A stretch of DNA of 64,000 nt from JAVBOW01 sp031550125 (GCA_031550125.1 JAVBOW010000019.1:62001-126000); one strand, 5' to 3'; shown: positions 25,508 to 34,960, counted from the first letter of the stretch. Numbers and translations: made by a program. Notes: generated by a model not told the origin, from the sequence alone.

Positions 25508-26602
25508 TTATTTCATACAGGGGATGCGGCTCCTCATCCGGCTGCACCAAAAGTTGAATCCCGTCCAAAGCGCAACGTCCGCCGCCAGCACTACGTTTAT
25601 ATTGAAGAACCTTGCCATGCAAATATTCAGCGCGCTGAAACCTACCGCCGCCAGCACCAGGACGACCATCGTTTGCCTCGGCGAGAAACCAGCGTCGAGC
25701 AGCCTGTGGTGGATGTGGTTTCTGTCCGGAAGGAATGGGCTGCCGCCGTTGCGGATACGGACGACCACCACGCGGATAACGTCGAACGCCGGGACTATCA
25801 TCGTTCCCAGGGCTATCACCGGAGCGCCATCCGACACGACCTCGACGCCTGAAGAGACCGAGCAGAACCTGACGGCAAGGAAGGATATGACATATCCCAG
25901 GGTAAGGCTGCCTGTATCGCCCATGAATATCTTACGGGCGCGGTTGGGATTGCCGAACACATTGTAATAGAAAAAAGGCACCAGTACGCCCACCGTGGCC
26001 ATGGCCAAGGCGCTGTATACCCACAATCCGTGTCCGAGGAACATCACGGCAAAGGCCAGGAGCGAAATGCCGCTCAGGCCGGCGGCCAGGCCGTCCACGC
26101 CGTCTATAAGGTTTATGGCGTTGGTTATGAACACTACGGTGAAGACCGTAAGCAGAATGCCCATCCAGGGAGCGATTGCGTAAATCCCGAAAAGGCCGTG
26201 GAAATTATCGATCCACAGGCCCGACAAGGGAAAGAATCCGGCGCATACGGCCTGTACTATGAATTTCTGGCGGTAACGCACTCCCACGAGGTCGTCGGCG
26301 ATACCTGTAAGGTAGATAAGCGTCATGCCGCAGATAAGCAGCAGGTATTCGGAAGGGAAAGCGCCTGCGCTGTAACCGTACATATTACTGATGGCCAGTA
26401 CGCAGCAAAAAGTAAAGACTATGGCAGGAAAGAACGACACTCCGCCGAGCCGGGGAATGGAGCGATGGTGCAGTTTTCGCTCGTCAGGTTCGTCGAACAG
26501 TTTTTTCTTGGCGGATATCAGCAATATTCGCGGGATTATGATCGATGCCAGGCATAACGATATGAGGAATGTCAAGCCTACGAATATGTGGTATACGTAC
26601 AT
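25508..26602 (-). CDS. Undecaprenyl-phosphate sugar-1-phosphate transferase (WecA/TagO, MraY family)
   Basis: 364 residues and about 10-11 membrane helices. The conserved motifs of the family are present in order: RLGGVSFFPA, GIADDLVGVRYRQK (the DD pair), NAINLIDGVDGLAAGL, GDTGSLTLGY and NHIHHRLLDAGF. The enzyme transfers a HexNAc 1-phosphate from UDP-sugar to undecaprenyl phosphate and so starts the repeat unit. It is the first gene of the operon, behind a well-formed promoter. WecA-type enzymes can also serve other glycans, but its place at the head of a capsule-type locus argues for this one. Confidence 0.93.
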   Translation of the reverse strand: MYVYHIFVGLTFLISLCLASIIIPRILLISAKKKLFDEPDERKLHHRSIPRLGGVSFFPAIVFTFCCVLAISNMYGYSAGAFPSEYLLLICGMTLIYLTGIADDLVGVRYRQKFIVQAVCAGFFPLSGLWIDNFHGLFGIYAIAPWMGILLTVFTVVFITNAINLIDGVDGLAAGLSGISLLAFAVMFLGHGLWVYSALAMATVGVLVPFFYYNVFGNPNRARKIFMGDTGSLTLGYVISFLAVRFCSVSSGVEVVSDGAPVIALGTMIVPAFDVIRVVVVRIRNGGSPFLPDRNHIHHRLLDAGFSPRQTMVVLVLAAVGFSALNICMARFFNINVVLAADVALWTGFNFWCSRMRSRIPCMK

Positions 26603-26704
26603 TGCAACACGTTTTTAGTGTGGCCGCACGAATCCGGCGCGGCGCGGCCAAAAGGGAACACAAAACCTCCCTCGGCAAAATCGGGAAGCGCGCTTTCCGA
26701 CTCG

Positions 26705-26734
26705 CAAATTTAGCGATTAAAACATTACGAACAA
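26705..26734 (-). promoter_or_regulatory. Promoter of the first glycan operon
   Basis: On the minus strand a TTG (26732-26734) is followed after 19 bases by TAAATTTG (26705-26712), matching the Bacteroidota -33/-7 pattern. Transcription would start near 26698, giving a leader of about 95 bases before the initiating transferase gene. Confidence 0.65.
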
Positions 26735-26818
26735 CCAAAAAAGTTAAAATACTGACATATAACGACACAAAACACTGCAAGACGTTAACCGGAACGGCTT
26801 GTCTCGATTATGATCCGT

Positions 26819-27655
26819 TCAAATCTCCCGGCTTAACCCATTCAAACATTCCGCCCGATCCGCACGGCCGGTAAATTCGAGTATGGCCGAGGCCGTCTCA
26901 TCAGGCTCCTCGATAAACCCCATGTGGCCCGAGCGTTCCAGCCACACCGCCCGGGCGCGGGGGTGGGACTTAAGCATGCTTTCGGCCGTTTCGGCAGATA
27001 TATGGCCGTCGTGGCGGCCGAAGACGAACATAAGCGGCGTCCCGGGGTGGGCCTCGAGCGTATCGTTATTGTCGCGCCGGGTGGCCATACCCCTCAGCAG
27101 GGCGATAATGCCCGCATCCTCCTCGAGCATCACGTTCTCGGAAAGCTCCTCTATCGCGGCGGCCAGCCGGCGACGGTTCTCCGGAGCGAAGCCCGCCTCC
27201 GGGGCCGTCCTTGCGAGGAGTTCTTTTTTGCCGGCCTCCACAAGCGCTATCTCCCGGGCGCGGTTCTCCTGTTTTTCGGGAGAATCGGCATTGGGGGTGG
27301 AATGCAGCAGGATCAACCCTTTGACCGTAGACGGAAAGAGCCTGAGCAGTTCCAGAGCCACATACCCGCCCATGGAATGCCCGGCCACGTAACACTCCCC
27401 CACCCCTACGGCGTCGAGTGCCGCGCGGACCGTCCGGGCAAGGAACTCCATCGTATGTACGGGACCTTTCACCTCCGAGATACCGTGTCCGGGCAGATCT
27501 ACAGCCACCGTACGCAGGCCGCGGAGCAGAGGGATGAACTCCTCCCATACCTCTATCGTCTCGAGATAACCGTGCAGAAGCACCAGCGCGGGATTCCCCT
27601 CCGCGTTGTCGCGCACCCTGAGCGCGCAACCGTCAGCCATTACGAATTTTTCCAT
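26819..27655 (-). CDS. Alpha/beta hydrolase
   Basis: 278 residues, no signal peptide. The canonical fold is clear: oxyanion region LLHGYLE, VDLPGHGIS, nucleophile elbow AGHSMGG (S94), acid FGRHDGHI and catalytic His in SGHMGF near the C-terminus. A helical cap of about 90 residues rich in Glu and Lys (140-225) separates the nucleophile from the acid. Substrate cannot be inferred; the family includes esterases, lactonases and C-C hydrolases. It is separated by more than 200 bases from the glycan operon and is not obviously part of it. Confidence 0.9.
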   Translation of the reverse strand: MEKFVMADGCALRVRDNAEGNPALVLLHGYLETIEVWEEFIPLLRGLRTVAVDLPGHGISEVKGPVHTMEFLARTVRAALDAVGVGECYVAGHSMGGYVALELLRLFPSTVKGLILLHSTPNADSPEKQENRAREIALVEAGKKELLARTAPEAGFAPENRRRLAAAIEELSENVMLEEDAGIIALLRGMATRRDNNDTLEAHPGTPLMFVFGRHDGHISAETAESMLKSHPRARAVWLERSGHMGFIEEPDETASAILEFTGRADRAECLNGLSREI

Positions 27656-27720
27656 GTTTTTACTTCGAGCCTGTTTTTCTGGCCGACCCCTAATTCTAAA
27701 ATGAATAATGCGTTAATAAT

Positions 27721-27744
27721 ACGGCCGGCTTTTCGGCCGGCCGT
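27721..27744 (-). terminator. Hairpin after the small acidic protein gene
   Basis: Perfect 9-bp GC-rich inverted repeat ACGGCCGGC/GCCGGCCGT with a 6-base loop, 31 bases beyond the stop of the gene at 27776. On the minus strand it is followed by ATTATTAACG, a poor U-run, so termination is likely but not certain. Confidence 0.45.
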
Positions 27745-27775
27745 CAAGTCGATGATATATGTCGTGCGGCGCGGC

Positions 27776-27961
27776 CTACTGCCCGTCGTCGAAATAGTCG
27801 AGTACCGACTCCCGCTTTCTGTAATCCATCTCTATATCGTCGTCCATTTCGTCCATCATCTGATGGCGTTCCTTTCCGCTTTTTTTGATCGGTTCGAGTT
27901 TGATCGCTTTTTTGAGAGTTTCTTCCGCATCGGACGAGCGGAATCCTTTCACTGGTTTCAT
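27776..27961 (-). CDS. Small charged protein of unknown function
   Basis: 61 residues, very rich in K, E and D, without hydrophobic or cysteine residues of note. The N-terminal half is basic (LKKAIKLEPIKKSGKERH) and the C-terminal half acidic (MDEMDDDIEMDY), ending in a run around SVLDYFDDGQ. The sequence looks like small conserved hypothetical proteins of Bacteroidota, as far as I can recall; no function is known to me. It is monocistronic and followed by a GC-rich hairpin. Accepted as a gene because of its composition, its isolated position and the lack of a competing frame. Confidence 0.65.
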   Translation of the reverse strand: MKPVKGFRSSDAEETLKKAIKLEPIKKSGKERHQMMDEMDDDIEMDYRKRESVLDYFDDGQ

Positions 27962-28103
27962 CGCCTGGTAGAGATCGTAAGCTTTTAATAAATCCTGTTA
28001 GTATATGGTGGCTTGGGGTGCAATTTTAACTATTTTTTTTCAAATACAAACAGGGGCGGCATTTAAATTTTGGCTAAATGCTAAAAGCGACGCCAATAAT
28101 GAT

Positions 28104-28111
28104 TATTTTTG
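28104..28111 (+). promoter_or_regulatory. Possible -7 box for the nitroreductase gene
   Basis: TATTTTTG 23 bases before the ATG at 28134 fits TAnnTTTG. No -33 element at the right spacing was found. Confidence 0.35.
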
Positions 28112-28133
28112 GCAAACGAATTACCGAAACAGG

Positions 28134-28883
28134 ATGATCGCAGAGATTCTTTCGCACCGTTCAATACGCAAATACCGCCCCGACCCCATCCCGGCCGAAA
28201 TAATGGATGAAGTACTCCTGGCCGGCACGAGGGCCTCCAACACCGGCAACATGCAACTTTACAGCATGGTGGTGACAACCATGCCCGCGATAAAGGAGGC
28301 GCTGCTGCCGCTGCATTTCGGCCAGCGCATGGTCGTGGAGGCGCCTGCGGTGATAACTTTCTGCGCCGACGTGCGCCGTTTCAGCCTGTGGTGCCGCCAA
28401 CGCGGGGCTGAACCCGCCTACGACAATTTCCTGTGGTTCGTCAACGCCATGACCGACGCCGTGCTGGCTTCGCAAAACGTGGCCCTGCAGGCCGAAGCCC
28501 TCGGGTTGGGCGTCTGCTTCCTGGGAACGACGGTCTACATGGCCGATGAAATAGCCGAAACGCTGGAACTTCCCGAGGGGGTGATCCCCGTGACGACGCT
28601 CGTGGCCGGATATCCGGCCGATCCGCTTCCGCCGCTCACCGACCGTCTTCCGCCCGAGGCCGTGATCCACAGGGAAAAGTACGCCGACTACACCCCGCAG
28701 GCCATCGACGGCCTGTGGAAAGAGAGGGAGTCCTCGGAGCAAACCGCAGAGCTGCTGGAAGCCAACGGCCTGCCCAACCTTGCGCGCATATTCACCGAGC
28801 GGCGCTACAAAGCTCAGGACAACTTGACCTTCTCGCGTAAATATTTCGAGGCGCTCAAATCGAAAGGATTCTTCAACCAGTGA
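28134..28883 (+). CDS. NAD(P)H-dependent nitroreductase family protein
   Basis: 249 residues from the ATG at 28134; an in-frame upstream start would add 43 unlike residues that fall in an AT-rich leader. The N-terminus SHRSIRKYRPDPIP and TRASNTGNMQLYS are the FMN-binding motifs of NfsA/Frp-type flavoproteins, and GLGVCFLGTTVYMADEIAE marks the dimer-core helix. Length matches the NfsA group (about 240-250 residues). It probably reduces quinones or nitro compounds; the natural substrate is unknown. TamL follows after only 4 bases, so the two genes are likely cotranscribed although no functional link is known. Confidence 0.88.
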   Translation: MIAEILSHRSIRKYRPDPIPAEIMDEVLLAGTRASNTGNMQLYSMVVTTMPAIKEALLPLHFGQRMVVEAPAVITFCADVRRFSLWCRQRGAEPAYDNFLWFVNAMTDAVLASQNVALQAEALGLGVCFLGTTVYMADEIAETLELPEGVIPVTTLVAGYPADPLPPLTDRLPPEAVIHREKYADYTPQAIDGLWKERESSEQTAELLEANGLPNLARIFTERRYKAQDNLTFSRKYFEALKSKGFFNQ

Positions 28884-28887
28884 CGCG

Positions 28888-31248
28888 ATGAGGGGAGTAC
28901 GTCTTATTTTTACAGCAACGGCCGTTCTGGCGCTGGCGTCGTGCAGCGTCCGCCGCCACATCCCCGAGGGGCAATATATGCTCCGCCGCAACGACGTGCA
29001 TACCGACCGTAAAACGGCCAAAAACGAGCGCATAAAGGCCGAAGAGGTGGAAAACCTCATCCAGCAAAGCCCAAACAAACGTTTCCTGGGTACCAACCTC
29101 AACCTGTGGATATACTGCATGTCGAACCCGGCCAAAGACAACTGGCCCAACCGCTTCCTGCGTTCGCTCGGCACGGCGCCGGTGATCCTCGACCTCGGTT
29201 CGGCGCGCATATCGTCGCAATACATACGCAACTACGTACATTCGAGGGGTTACCGCGACGGTACGTCGTCATACAGCATCGACTCGGCGCGCCGGCGCGC
29301 CACGGCTAACTACTACATAGTGCAGAACGAGCCTTACCGCATAGGCAACATAACCTACGTATTCGAGGACAAGCTGCTCGAAAGCACCATCACGGAAAAT
29401 ATGAAGGCCTCGCTGCTGCACACCGGCGACCCGCTCGACAAGGCGGCCTTCGAAGCCGAGCGCCAACGCATCAAGGAGCTGCTTCAAGTCAAGGGTTACT
29501 ATAATTTCACCACCGGCAACATAGGCTACGTAGGCGACTCCACCGGGAAGAACCGCATGGTGGACGTGGGGGTTGTGGTAAAGAAATTCATGTCGGGCTA
29601 CAACGCCGACGGATCCCCGCACATGGAAAACAACCCCATCTACCGCATAGGCCGCATAAACGTCTTCCCCGACTACGACCCCATGAGGGCCGCCACCGAC
29701 ACCAGCTACCTCAACCACCTCGACTCCACCTACTACAAAGGACTCAACATAGTCTACGGGCAAAAACTGCGTATCCGCGAAAAGGTCCTGCACGGCAATA
29801 TCCCACTCAGGCCCAACTATCTATACAACACCGCCGACGTGACCGCCACAAACCGCAACCTGATGAGGCTCGACTACTACAAAAGCGCCAGAGTCGTGTT
29901 CGCCGACGCGCCCGACTCCACGGGAAGCCGGGTGACATACGTGGGAGGCGGAGACGCCGAAGGCGAGCAGACCGACGAGCGCTACCTGATATGCAACATC
30001 TACTGCACTCCCGCACAGAGACAACGCTACAATATAGGCCTTGAAACCACCTTCACGTCGGACTACTACGGCTTGTCGGCCAACCTGGGCTACCGCAACC
30101 GCAGCCTCTTCCGGGGGGTGGAGACTTTCGACATAACGCTTACCGGCAGCTACGACTTCATGCGGGTGCAAGGGAAAAAAGCCTCGTTCGAATTCGGGGG
30201 GGCCACTTCCATCACCTTCCCGCGTTTCGTACTTCCGGCGCATATACCGGCGTTGGACCGCGTACGCAATCCCCGGTCGCGGGCCGAGCTGTCGATAAAC
30301 GGCCAGCGCAGGCCCTATTACCACCGCGTACTGTCAAACGCGGCGTGGGGTTACAGCTGGAATGGCAACAGTTTCACCACCTTCACCATAAAACCCATAG
30401 ACGTGGGTGCGGTAAAGGTGAACTACATAGACGACGCCTTCCTGGAAAGCCTGCAGAATCCGTACCTTAAAGACAGCTACCGCTCGCAACTCCTGGCGGG
30501 CATATCCGGATCGTGGGTCTATAACAACTCCATGTGGAACAAACGGGGAAACGCACTCTCCGTACGCCTCAACGCGGAGACCATGGGAAACCTGCTCAAC
30601 GGGATATACAGCACGTTGGGAAAAGGCAAGGCCGACGCCGACGGAAGTTACGAAATTTTCGGCATGCCCTACGCCCAGTATGCACGCGCCGACCTTTCCA
30701 TAACGGGAAACATCCCCTTCACCCACGGGGGTAAGGCCAGCATAGCCTACCGCTTCTATACAGGCGGGGGAATATCTTACGGCAACTCGAGCAACGTGGC
30801 CATGCCCTACGACCGCCTCTTCTACGCCGGCGGCAGCAACAGCATGCGCGGGTGGCCGGCGCGTACCATCGGTCCCGGCTCGCAGGCCGACCCCGCCCCG
30901 GACTCATACCCGAGCCAGGTGGGCAACGTGCGCCTGGAGGCAAACCTCGAAACGCGATTCCCCATATGGAGCATAGTCCGCGGAGCGGTGTTCTGCGACG
31001 TGGGCAACGTGTGGGCAGCCGGACACGGCGATTACGACGAAGCGGCCATGTTCCGTTTCGATAATTTCTACCGGCAACTGGGCTTTAGCGCCGGCGTAGG
31101 CCTGCGCTTCGACATATCGATGGCCATCCTGCGCGCCGACTGGGGCGTGAGGATACACGATCCCAACCTGCCCTCGGGCCGCAGATGGATACACTCGCCC
31201 GATTTATCCGACACGGCGCTGTGCATAGCCGTAGCCTACCCTTTTTAG
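28888..31248 (+). CDS. tamL: Outer membrane BamA/TamA-type lipoprotein (TamL)
   Basis: 786 residues. Lipobox LASC (Cys19) after a short signal; the following about 380 residues contain POTRA-like repeats (for example YRIGNITYVFED and YRIGRINVFPD) and the rest is a 16-strand-type barrel ending with the aromatic CIAVAYPF. GGSNSMRGWPARTIG is the conserved loop-6 RG motif of Omp85 proteins. Lipidated TamA homologues with this architecture are found in Bacteroidota and are called TamL. They insert or assemble outer membrane proteins with TamB, which is not in this window. The nitroreductase gene lies immediately upstream. Confidence 0.88.
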   Translation: MRGVRLIFTATAVLALASCSVRRHIPEGQYMLRRNDVHTDRKTAKNERIKAEEVENLIQQSPNKRFLGTNLNLWIYCMSNPAKDNWPNRFLRSLGTAPVILDLGSARISSQYIRNYVHSRGYRDGTSSYSIDSARRRATANYYIVQNEPYRIGNITYVFEDKLLESTITENMKASLLHTGDPLDKAAFEAERQRIKELLQVKGYYNFTTGNIGYVGDSTGKNRMVDVGVVVKKFMSGYNADGSPHMENNPIYRIGRINVFPDYDPMRAATDTSYLNHLDSTYYKGLNIVYGQKLRIREKVLHGNIPLRPNYLYNTADVTATNRNLMRLDYYKSARVVFADAPDSTGSRVTYVGGGDAEGEQTDERYLICNIYCTPAQRQRYNIGLETTFTSDYYGLSANLGYRNRSLFRGVETFDITLTGSYDFMRVQGKKASFEFGGATSITFPRFVLPAHIPALDRVRNPRSRAELSINGQRRPYYHRVLSNAAWGYSWNGNSFTTFTIKPIDVGAVKVNYIDDAFLESLQNPYLKDSYRSQLLAGISGSWVYNNSMWNKRGNALSVRLNAETMGNLLNGIYSTLGKGKADADGSYEIFGMPYAQYARADLSITGNIPFTHGGKASIAYRFYTGGGISYGNSSNVAMPYDRLFYAGGSNSMRGWPARTIGPGSQADPAPDSYPSQVGNVRLEANLETRFPIWSIVRGAVFCDVGNVWAAGHGDYDEAAMFRFDNFYRQLGFSAGVGLRFDISMAILRADWGVRIHDPNLPSGRRWIHSPDLSDTALCIAVAYPF

Positions 31249-31289
31249 GATATACAGATCTGCTTTCAGTAACGTCCGGAGTTAACGCC

Positions 31290-32177
31290 TTAACGAAGGA
31301 AACGATAGAACACGCCCAGCGGCAAGGCTTTGCCGGAGACGTCGGTAAGGTACAGCTCGCCGAACCGCTCGCCGGAGACGGAGCCGAAGACCTGATTGGC
31401 CAAACCTTTGGCCAGCAGCGGCGAGAATCCCATGGAATAGAGGTTCAGCACAATGAAGCCGTGCGGGGCGAGCAAGCCGGCGCACAGACGCATAAGCTCG
31501 GGCAGGCCCTCTTCCAATATCCATTTTTCGCCGTCGGGGCCACGTCCGTAGGCCGGCGGATCGAGGATTATGCCGTGGTATGCGTTTCCGCGGCGCTCTT
31601 CGCGGCGGACGAATTTCAGGGCGTCGTCGGTTATCCACCGTACCGCCTCGAGGCCGCTTTCGACGGCGTTCTCCCTGGCCCACGACACCACCTGCTTCAC
31701 CGAATCGACATGCGTGACCTGCGCCCCGGCAGCCGCAGCGGCAAGGGTAGCGCCGCCGGTATAGGCGAAGAGGTTTAACACCTTGGGCGGCCCGTCCGTT
31801 CCCGCGGCAAGTGCGCGCACCGAATCGTAAATGAAATTCCAGTTCTCGGCCTGTTCCGGGAAAAGACCCACGTGCTTGAAGGACGTCAGCCCCATACGCA
31901 TCCTGACGGCCATCTCCTTGTAGCGGTAGCCCACCCACCACTGCCCGGGCATGCCGGGAGCGAGATCCCAGCGCCCTTTGTCCCCGCCAGCACTATCGCG
32001 GCTGAAAGATGCTCCGGCAGAGAGCCACTCCGCCTCGGAGAGGCTCTTGTCCCATATGGCCTGCGGCTCGGGACGGCGGACGACATACGGGCCGAAACGC
32101 TCCAGTTTCTCGCGCCCGCCGCTGTCCAGCAGACGGTAATCGTCCCATTCGGGAGACATCATGCAAAGGCCTTTCAT
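31290..32177 (-). CDS. Class I SAM-dependent methyltransferase (RlmI/RlmK-like)
   Basis: 295 residues from the ATG at 32177, which overlaps the stop of the upstream gene as ATGA. The Rossmann methyltransferase core is recognisable: NLFAYTGGATLAAAAAGA (motif I), VTHVDSVKQVV (acidic residue for SAM ribose), DALKF and ILDPPAYGRG (the DPP(A/S)(F/Y)xR motif of RlmI-type 23S rRNA cytosine methyltransferases). The PUA domain of E. coli RlmI is absent. Being coupled to a U32 protein related to the 23S rRNA hydroxylase supports an rRNA substrate, by inference. Confidence 0.83.
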   Translation of the reverse strand: MKGLCMMSPEWDDYRLLDSGGREKLERFGPYVVRRPEPQAIWDKSLSEAEWLSAGASFSRDSAGGDKGRWDLAPGMPGQWWVGYRYKEMAVRMRMGLTSFKHVGLFPEQAENWNFIYDSVRALAAGTDGPPKVLNLFAYTGGATLAAAAAGAQVTHVDSVKQVVSWARENAVESGLEAVRWITDDALKFVRREERRGNAYHGIILDPPAYGRGPDGEKWILEEGLPELMRLCAGLLAPHGFIVLNLYSMGFSPLLAKGLANQVFGSVSGERFGELYLTDVSGKALPLGVFYRFLR

Positions 32178-33979
32178 TGGCATATTATTTTCATTTCGCA
32201 GTTTTCGCAATCGAATTCCAGAGCGTAGCGGTGGCGTCCATGTTCTATGAACAGCGGCCCGGCAAGCGTATGCCGGCCACGCAGGCACTGGCCGGTCTCG
32301 CGCCTTATGCAATATGGCGTCGACATCACCTCGACGCCTTTCATGCCGGCGGCCAGATCCCATCCCGGGACCATATCCGTCGCGCCGTGGTCGAGGTGGA
32401 ACTTTTCGGCAAGGGGGTTCGTTATGTTGGCATAGCCGCCGCCAAGGCCGGCAGGCATCTTCGCCGGCAGCTCCGCACGCGGCACGGACTCCGGGCGCGG
32501 CAAGGGAATGGCCAGCAGGGCCTCCGCGGCGCTGCGGCGCAGGGCGTTGAGTTGCGACAGGGGGACGAAAGGCACGCCGCCGGCCGCAGCCACATCCGCC
32601 CGCGTTATGGCAAGAGGCGTATCGCCGCTCCTGCACGTCTGGGTTTTTATGGTTTGTAGCATCTTCTCCGCATCGCGCGCCGGGTCGAAACCACCCTCGG
32701 CCCGCGCTTCGGCCCGGCGGCCGCAACCGTCGTCCAATACGAGCGTTATGGAGTCGGGGCCGACCTCTACGCGGGCCTGCGCCTCTATAACGCGGCGCGT
32801 GCGGCTGCGCGTGAGGTCGGCTTCGAAACTATGGTCGCGGTTGCGCAGTATCTCCGCTCCCGGCCTTATGCCGTCCATCACGTTGGGCGTTATGCGCCGG
32901 CCGTCCACGGCGTTCACGCCGGTTCCCGACGAGCCGTCGGCAAGGCATATGCCGTCGCCGGGCGACAGGTCGGAGTGGCGGTCGAGGAAAAAATCCCTAC
33001 GGCCCGCCGAGACCACCCGGCCCATAACCTCGCCCGCGGCCTTCGGGGTGTCGAAAGAGGCCGCGCCGCGGCTGCGGCCGGAAAAATAATACGGGGTGAA
33101 ACCTCGCGAAAAGCTTTTCGAGGGGTCGGGGACGAAATCGGGCCGCGAAACGCCCGCCGAGGCGCGCCGCATATCGCTCCCCATGGCGGCGTCCATGGCG
33201 GCGCGGTAAAAGGCCACCACGTTCTTCACGTAGAGGGCGTCCTTAAGGCGTCCCTCTATCTTAAAGGAGTCTATTCCCGCCGCAAGCATCGCGGGGATAT
33301 GCCGCGAGAGGTTCAGGTCGCGCAGCGAGAGCAGGTGTTTGCCTTTTATGTGTACTTTACCCGCGCCGTCGATAAGGTCCCACGGCAGACGGCAGGGCTG
33401 CGAGCAGTCGCCGCGGTTGCCGCTGCGCGACCCCATGGAGCGGCTCATGTAACAGCGTCCGCTGCGGCAAACGCATATCGCGCCGTGGACGAAAGCCTCC
33501 AGGCCTACCGTAGTGGCGGCCCGGATCTCCTCCATCTGCCGCAGGGAGAGGCCGCGCTCGAGGATAACGCGGGAAAAGCCGCATCTCTCAAGGAAAGCCA
33601 CGCGTTCAGGCGTGGAGTTCTGCGTCTGGGTGGAGGCGTGCAACTCGACGCCCTCCAGGCCCATGCGCAGATAGGCCATGTCCTGCACTATCAGCGCGTC
33701 GGCCCCCGCCGCTATCATGCGCACGGCCACATCGCGGGCCTCGTCCGTCTCGCCGGGAAAAAGAAGCGTATTGAGGGCCACGTAAACCCTCACGCCATAA
33801 GGACGGGCATAGTCCGCCATGCGGGCTATATCTTCGGCGGAGTTACAGGCCCCGGCGCGCGCGCCGAAAGCCGGGCCGCCCGCATAGATTGCGTCGGCGC
33901 CGAAATCCACCGCCGCCCGCGCCGCGTCGTAATCGCGGGCCGGGGCGAGAAGTTCCGTTATGCGTCCGGGTTTATGCAT
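32174..33979 (-). CDS. Peptidase U32 family protein, RlhA-like
   Basis: 601 residues from the ATG at 33979 (TTG at 33991 is an alternative four codons upstream). The N-terminal half is a TIM-barrel-like U32 domain (ELLAPARDYDAARAA, GADAIYAGG, ALNTLLFPGE) with the Cys cluster CVCRSGRCYMSRSMGSRSGN and GDCSQPCRLPWDL. The C-terminal half fits DUF3656. This layout is that of RlhA, which makes the 5-hydroxycytidine at position 2501 of 23S rRNA, rather than of a protease. The next gene, a methyltransferase, overlaps by 4 bases. Confidence 0.85.
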   Translation of the reverse strand: MHKPGRITELLAPARDYDAARAAVDFGADAIYAGGPAFGARAGACNSAEDIARMADYARPYGVRVYVALNTLLFPGETDEARDVAVRMIAAGADALIVQDMAYLRMGLEGVELHASTQTQNSTPERVAFLERCGFSRVILERGLSLRQMEEIRAATTVGLEAFVHGAICVCRSGRCYMSRSMGSRSGNRGDCSQPCRLPWDLIDGAGKVHIKGKHLLSLRDLNLSRHIPAMLAAGIDSFKIEGRLKDALYVKNVVAFYRAAMDAAMGSDMRRASAGVSRPDFVPDPSKSFSRGFTPYYFSGRSRGAASFDTPKAAGEVMGRVVSAGRRDFFLDRHSDLSPGDGICLADGSSGTGVNAVDGRRITPNVMDGIRPGAEILRNRDHSFEADLTRSRTRRVIEAQARVEVGPDSITLVLDDGCGRRAEARAEGGFDPARDAEKMLQTIKTQTCRSGDTPLAITRADVAAAGGVPFVPLSQLNALRRSAAEALLAIPLPRPESVPRAELPAKMPAGLGGGYANITNPLAEKFHLDHGATDMVPGWDLAAGMKGVEVMSTPYCIRRETGQCLRGRHTLAGPLFIEHGRHRYALEFDCENCEMKIICQ

Positions 33980-34019
33980 GGATGTCCGCAAGCCTTAACT
34001 ATACGTTTGATGTTTTATC

Positions 34020-34070
34020 AAAAAAGAGGGGAGGAACCCGCCGCAAGATGCACAAAGCAGTTCCCTCCCC
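34020..34070 (-). terminator. Terminator of fabI
   Basis: On the minus strand GGGGAGGGAAC and GTTCCTCCCC form an almost perfect 10-bp stem with one bulge and a 22-base loop, then TCTTTTTTG. It is 20 bases beyond the fabI stop. Confidence 0.75.
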
Positions 34071-34088
34071 GCGTGCGGCGTTGCGCGA

Positions 34089-34937
34089 CTATATTTTCTT
34101 TACGTCGTCGAACTCTATTTCCAGCCCTTTCTCGTAGGTCTTCATCGCGCGGCGGCTCATGCCCATGCTTGCGAAACCTCCGTCGTGGAAGAGGTTTTGC
34201 ATAGTCACCTTGCGGGTGTAGTCCGAGAAGAGCGTAAGGACGTAATCGGCGCAATCGGCGGCGGTGGCGTTGCCCAGGGGCGACATGCGCTCCGAGAAAT
34301 CCATCAGGTCGTCCAGGCCGAGTACGCCGCTGCCCGCCGTGGTGGGCGTGGGCGACTGCGAGACGGTGTTTATGCGTATCTTGCGTTCGCGGCCGTAGAT
34401 ATAGCCGAAGCTGCGGGCTATAGACTCAAGCAGGGCCTTGGCGTCCGCCATGTCGTTGTAGCCGTACAGGGTACGCTGGGCGTCTATGTAGCTCAGCGCC
34501 ACTATCGACCCCCAGTCGTTCAGGGCGTCTTTCTTGCGGGCCACCTGTATGACCTTGTGGAACGAAATGGCCGATATGTCGAGCGTCTTGGCCAGGAAGT
34601 CGTAGTCCAGGTCGTCGTACTTGCGGCCCTTGCGGACGTTGGGCGACATGCCTATCGAGTGGAGGATGAAATCGAATTTACCGCCGAAATGTTTCATCGA
34701 CTCGTCTATAAGGTTCTCCAGGTCGGCCACGCTGGTGGCGTCGGCAGCCACCACTATCGAGCCGGTTTTCTCGGCCAACTCGTTTATCGTACCCATGCGG
34801 ATGGAGACTGCCGTGTTGGTAAGGACTATCTCGGCGCCCTCCTCGACGGCCCTTTCCGCCACCTTCCATGCTATCGATTGCTCGTTGAGCGCCCCGAAGA
34901 TGAGGCCCTTTTTACCCTTTAACAGATTGTGCGACAT
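34089..34937 (-). CDS. fabI: Enoyl-ACP reductase I
   Basis: 282 residues from the ATG at 34937. The NADH-binding start GKKGLIFGALNEQSIAW, the D-A-T in AADATS, HSIGMSPN and the catalytic Y160-x6-K167 pair in YGYNDMADAK, with GIRINT-like RKIRINTVSQSP, identify FabI. It does the last reduction of each fatty acid elongation cycle. The length is a little above E. coli (262), because of an extended C-terminus (SRRAMKTYEKGLEIEFDD). It is a single gene with its own promoter and terminator. Confidence 0.95.
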   Translation of the reverse strand: MSHNLLKGKKGLIFGALNEQSIAWKVAERAVEEGAEIVLTNTAVSIRMGTINELAEKTGSIVVAADATSVADLENLIDESMKHFGGKFDFILHSIGMSPNVRKGRKYDDLDYDFLAKTLDISAISFHKVIQVARKKDALNDWGSIVALSYIDAQRTLYGYNDMADAKALLESIARSFGYIYGRERKIRINTVSQSPTPTTAGSGVLGLDDLMDFSERMSPLGNATAADCADYVLTLFSDYTRKVTMQNLFHDGGFASMGMSRRAMKTYEKGLEIEFDDVKKI

Positions 34938-34960
34938 ATAATATTCTATTGGTTGCGCGA

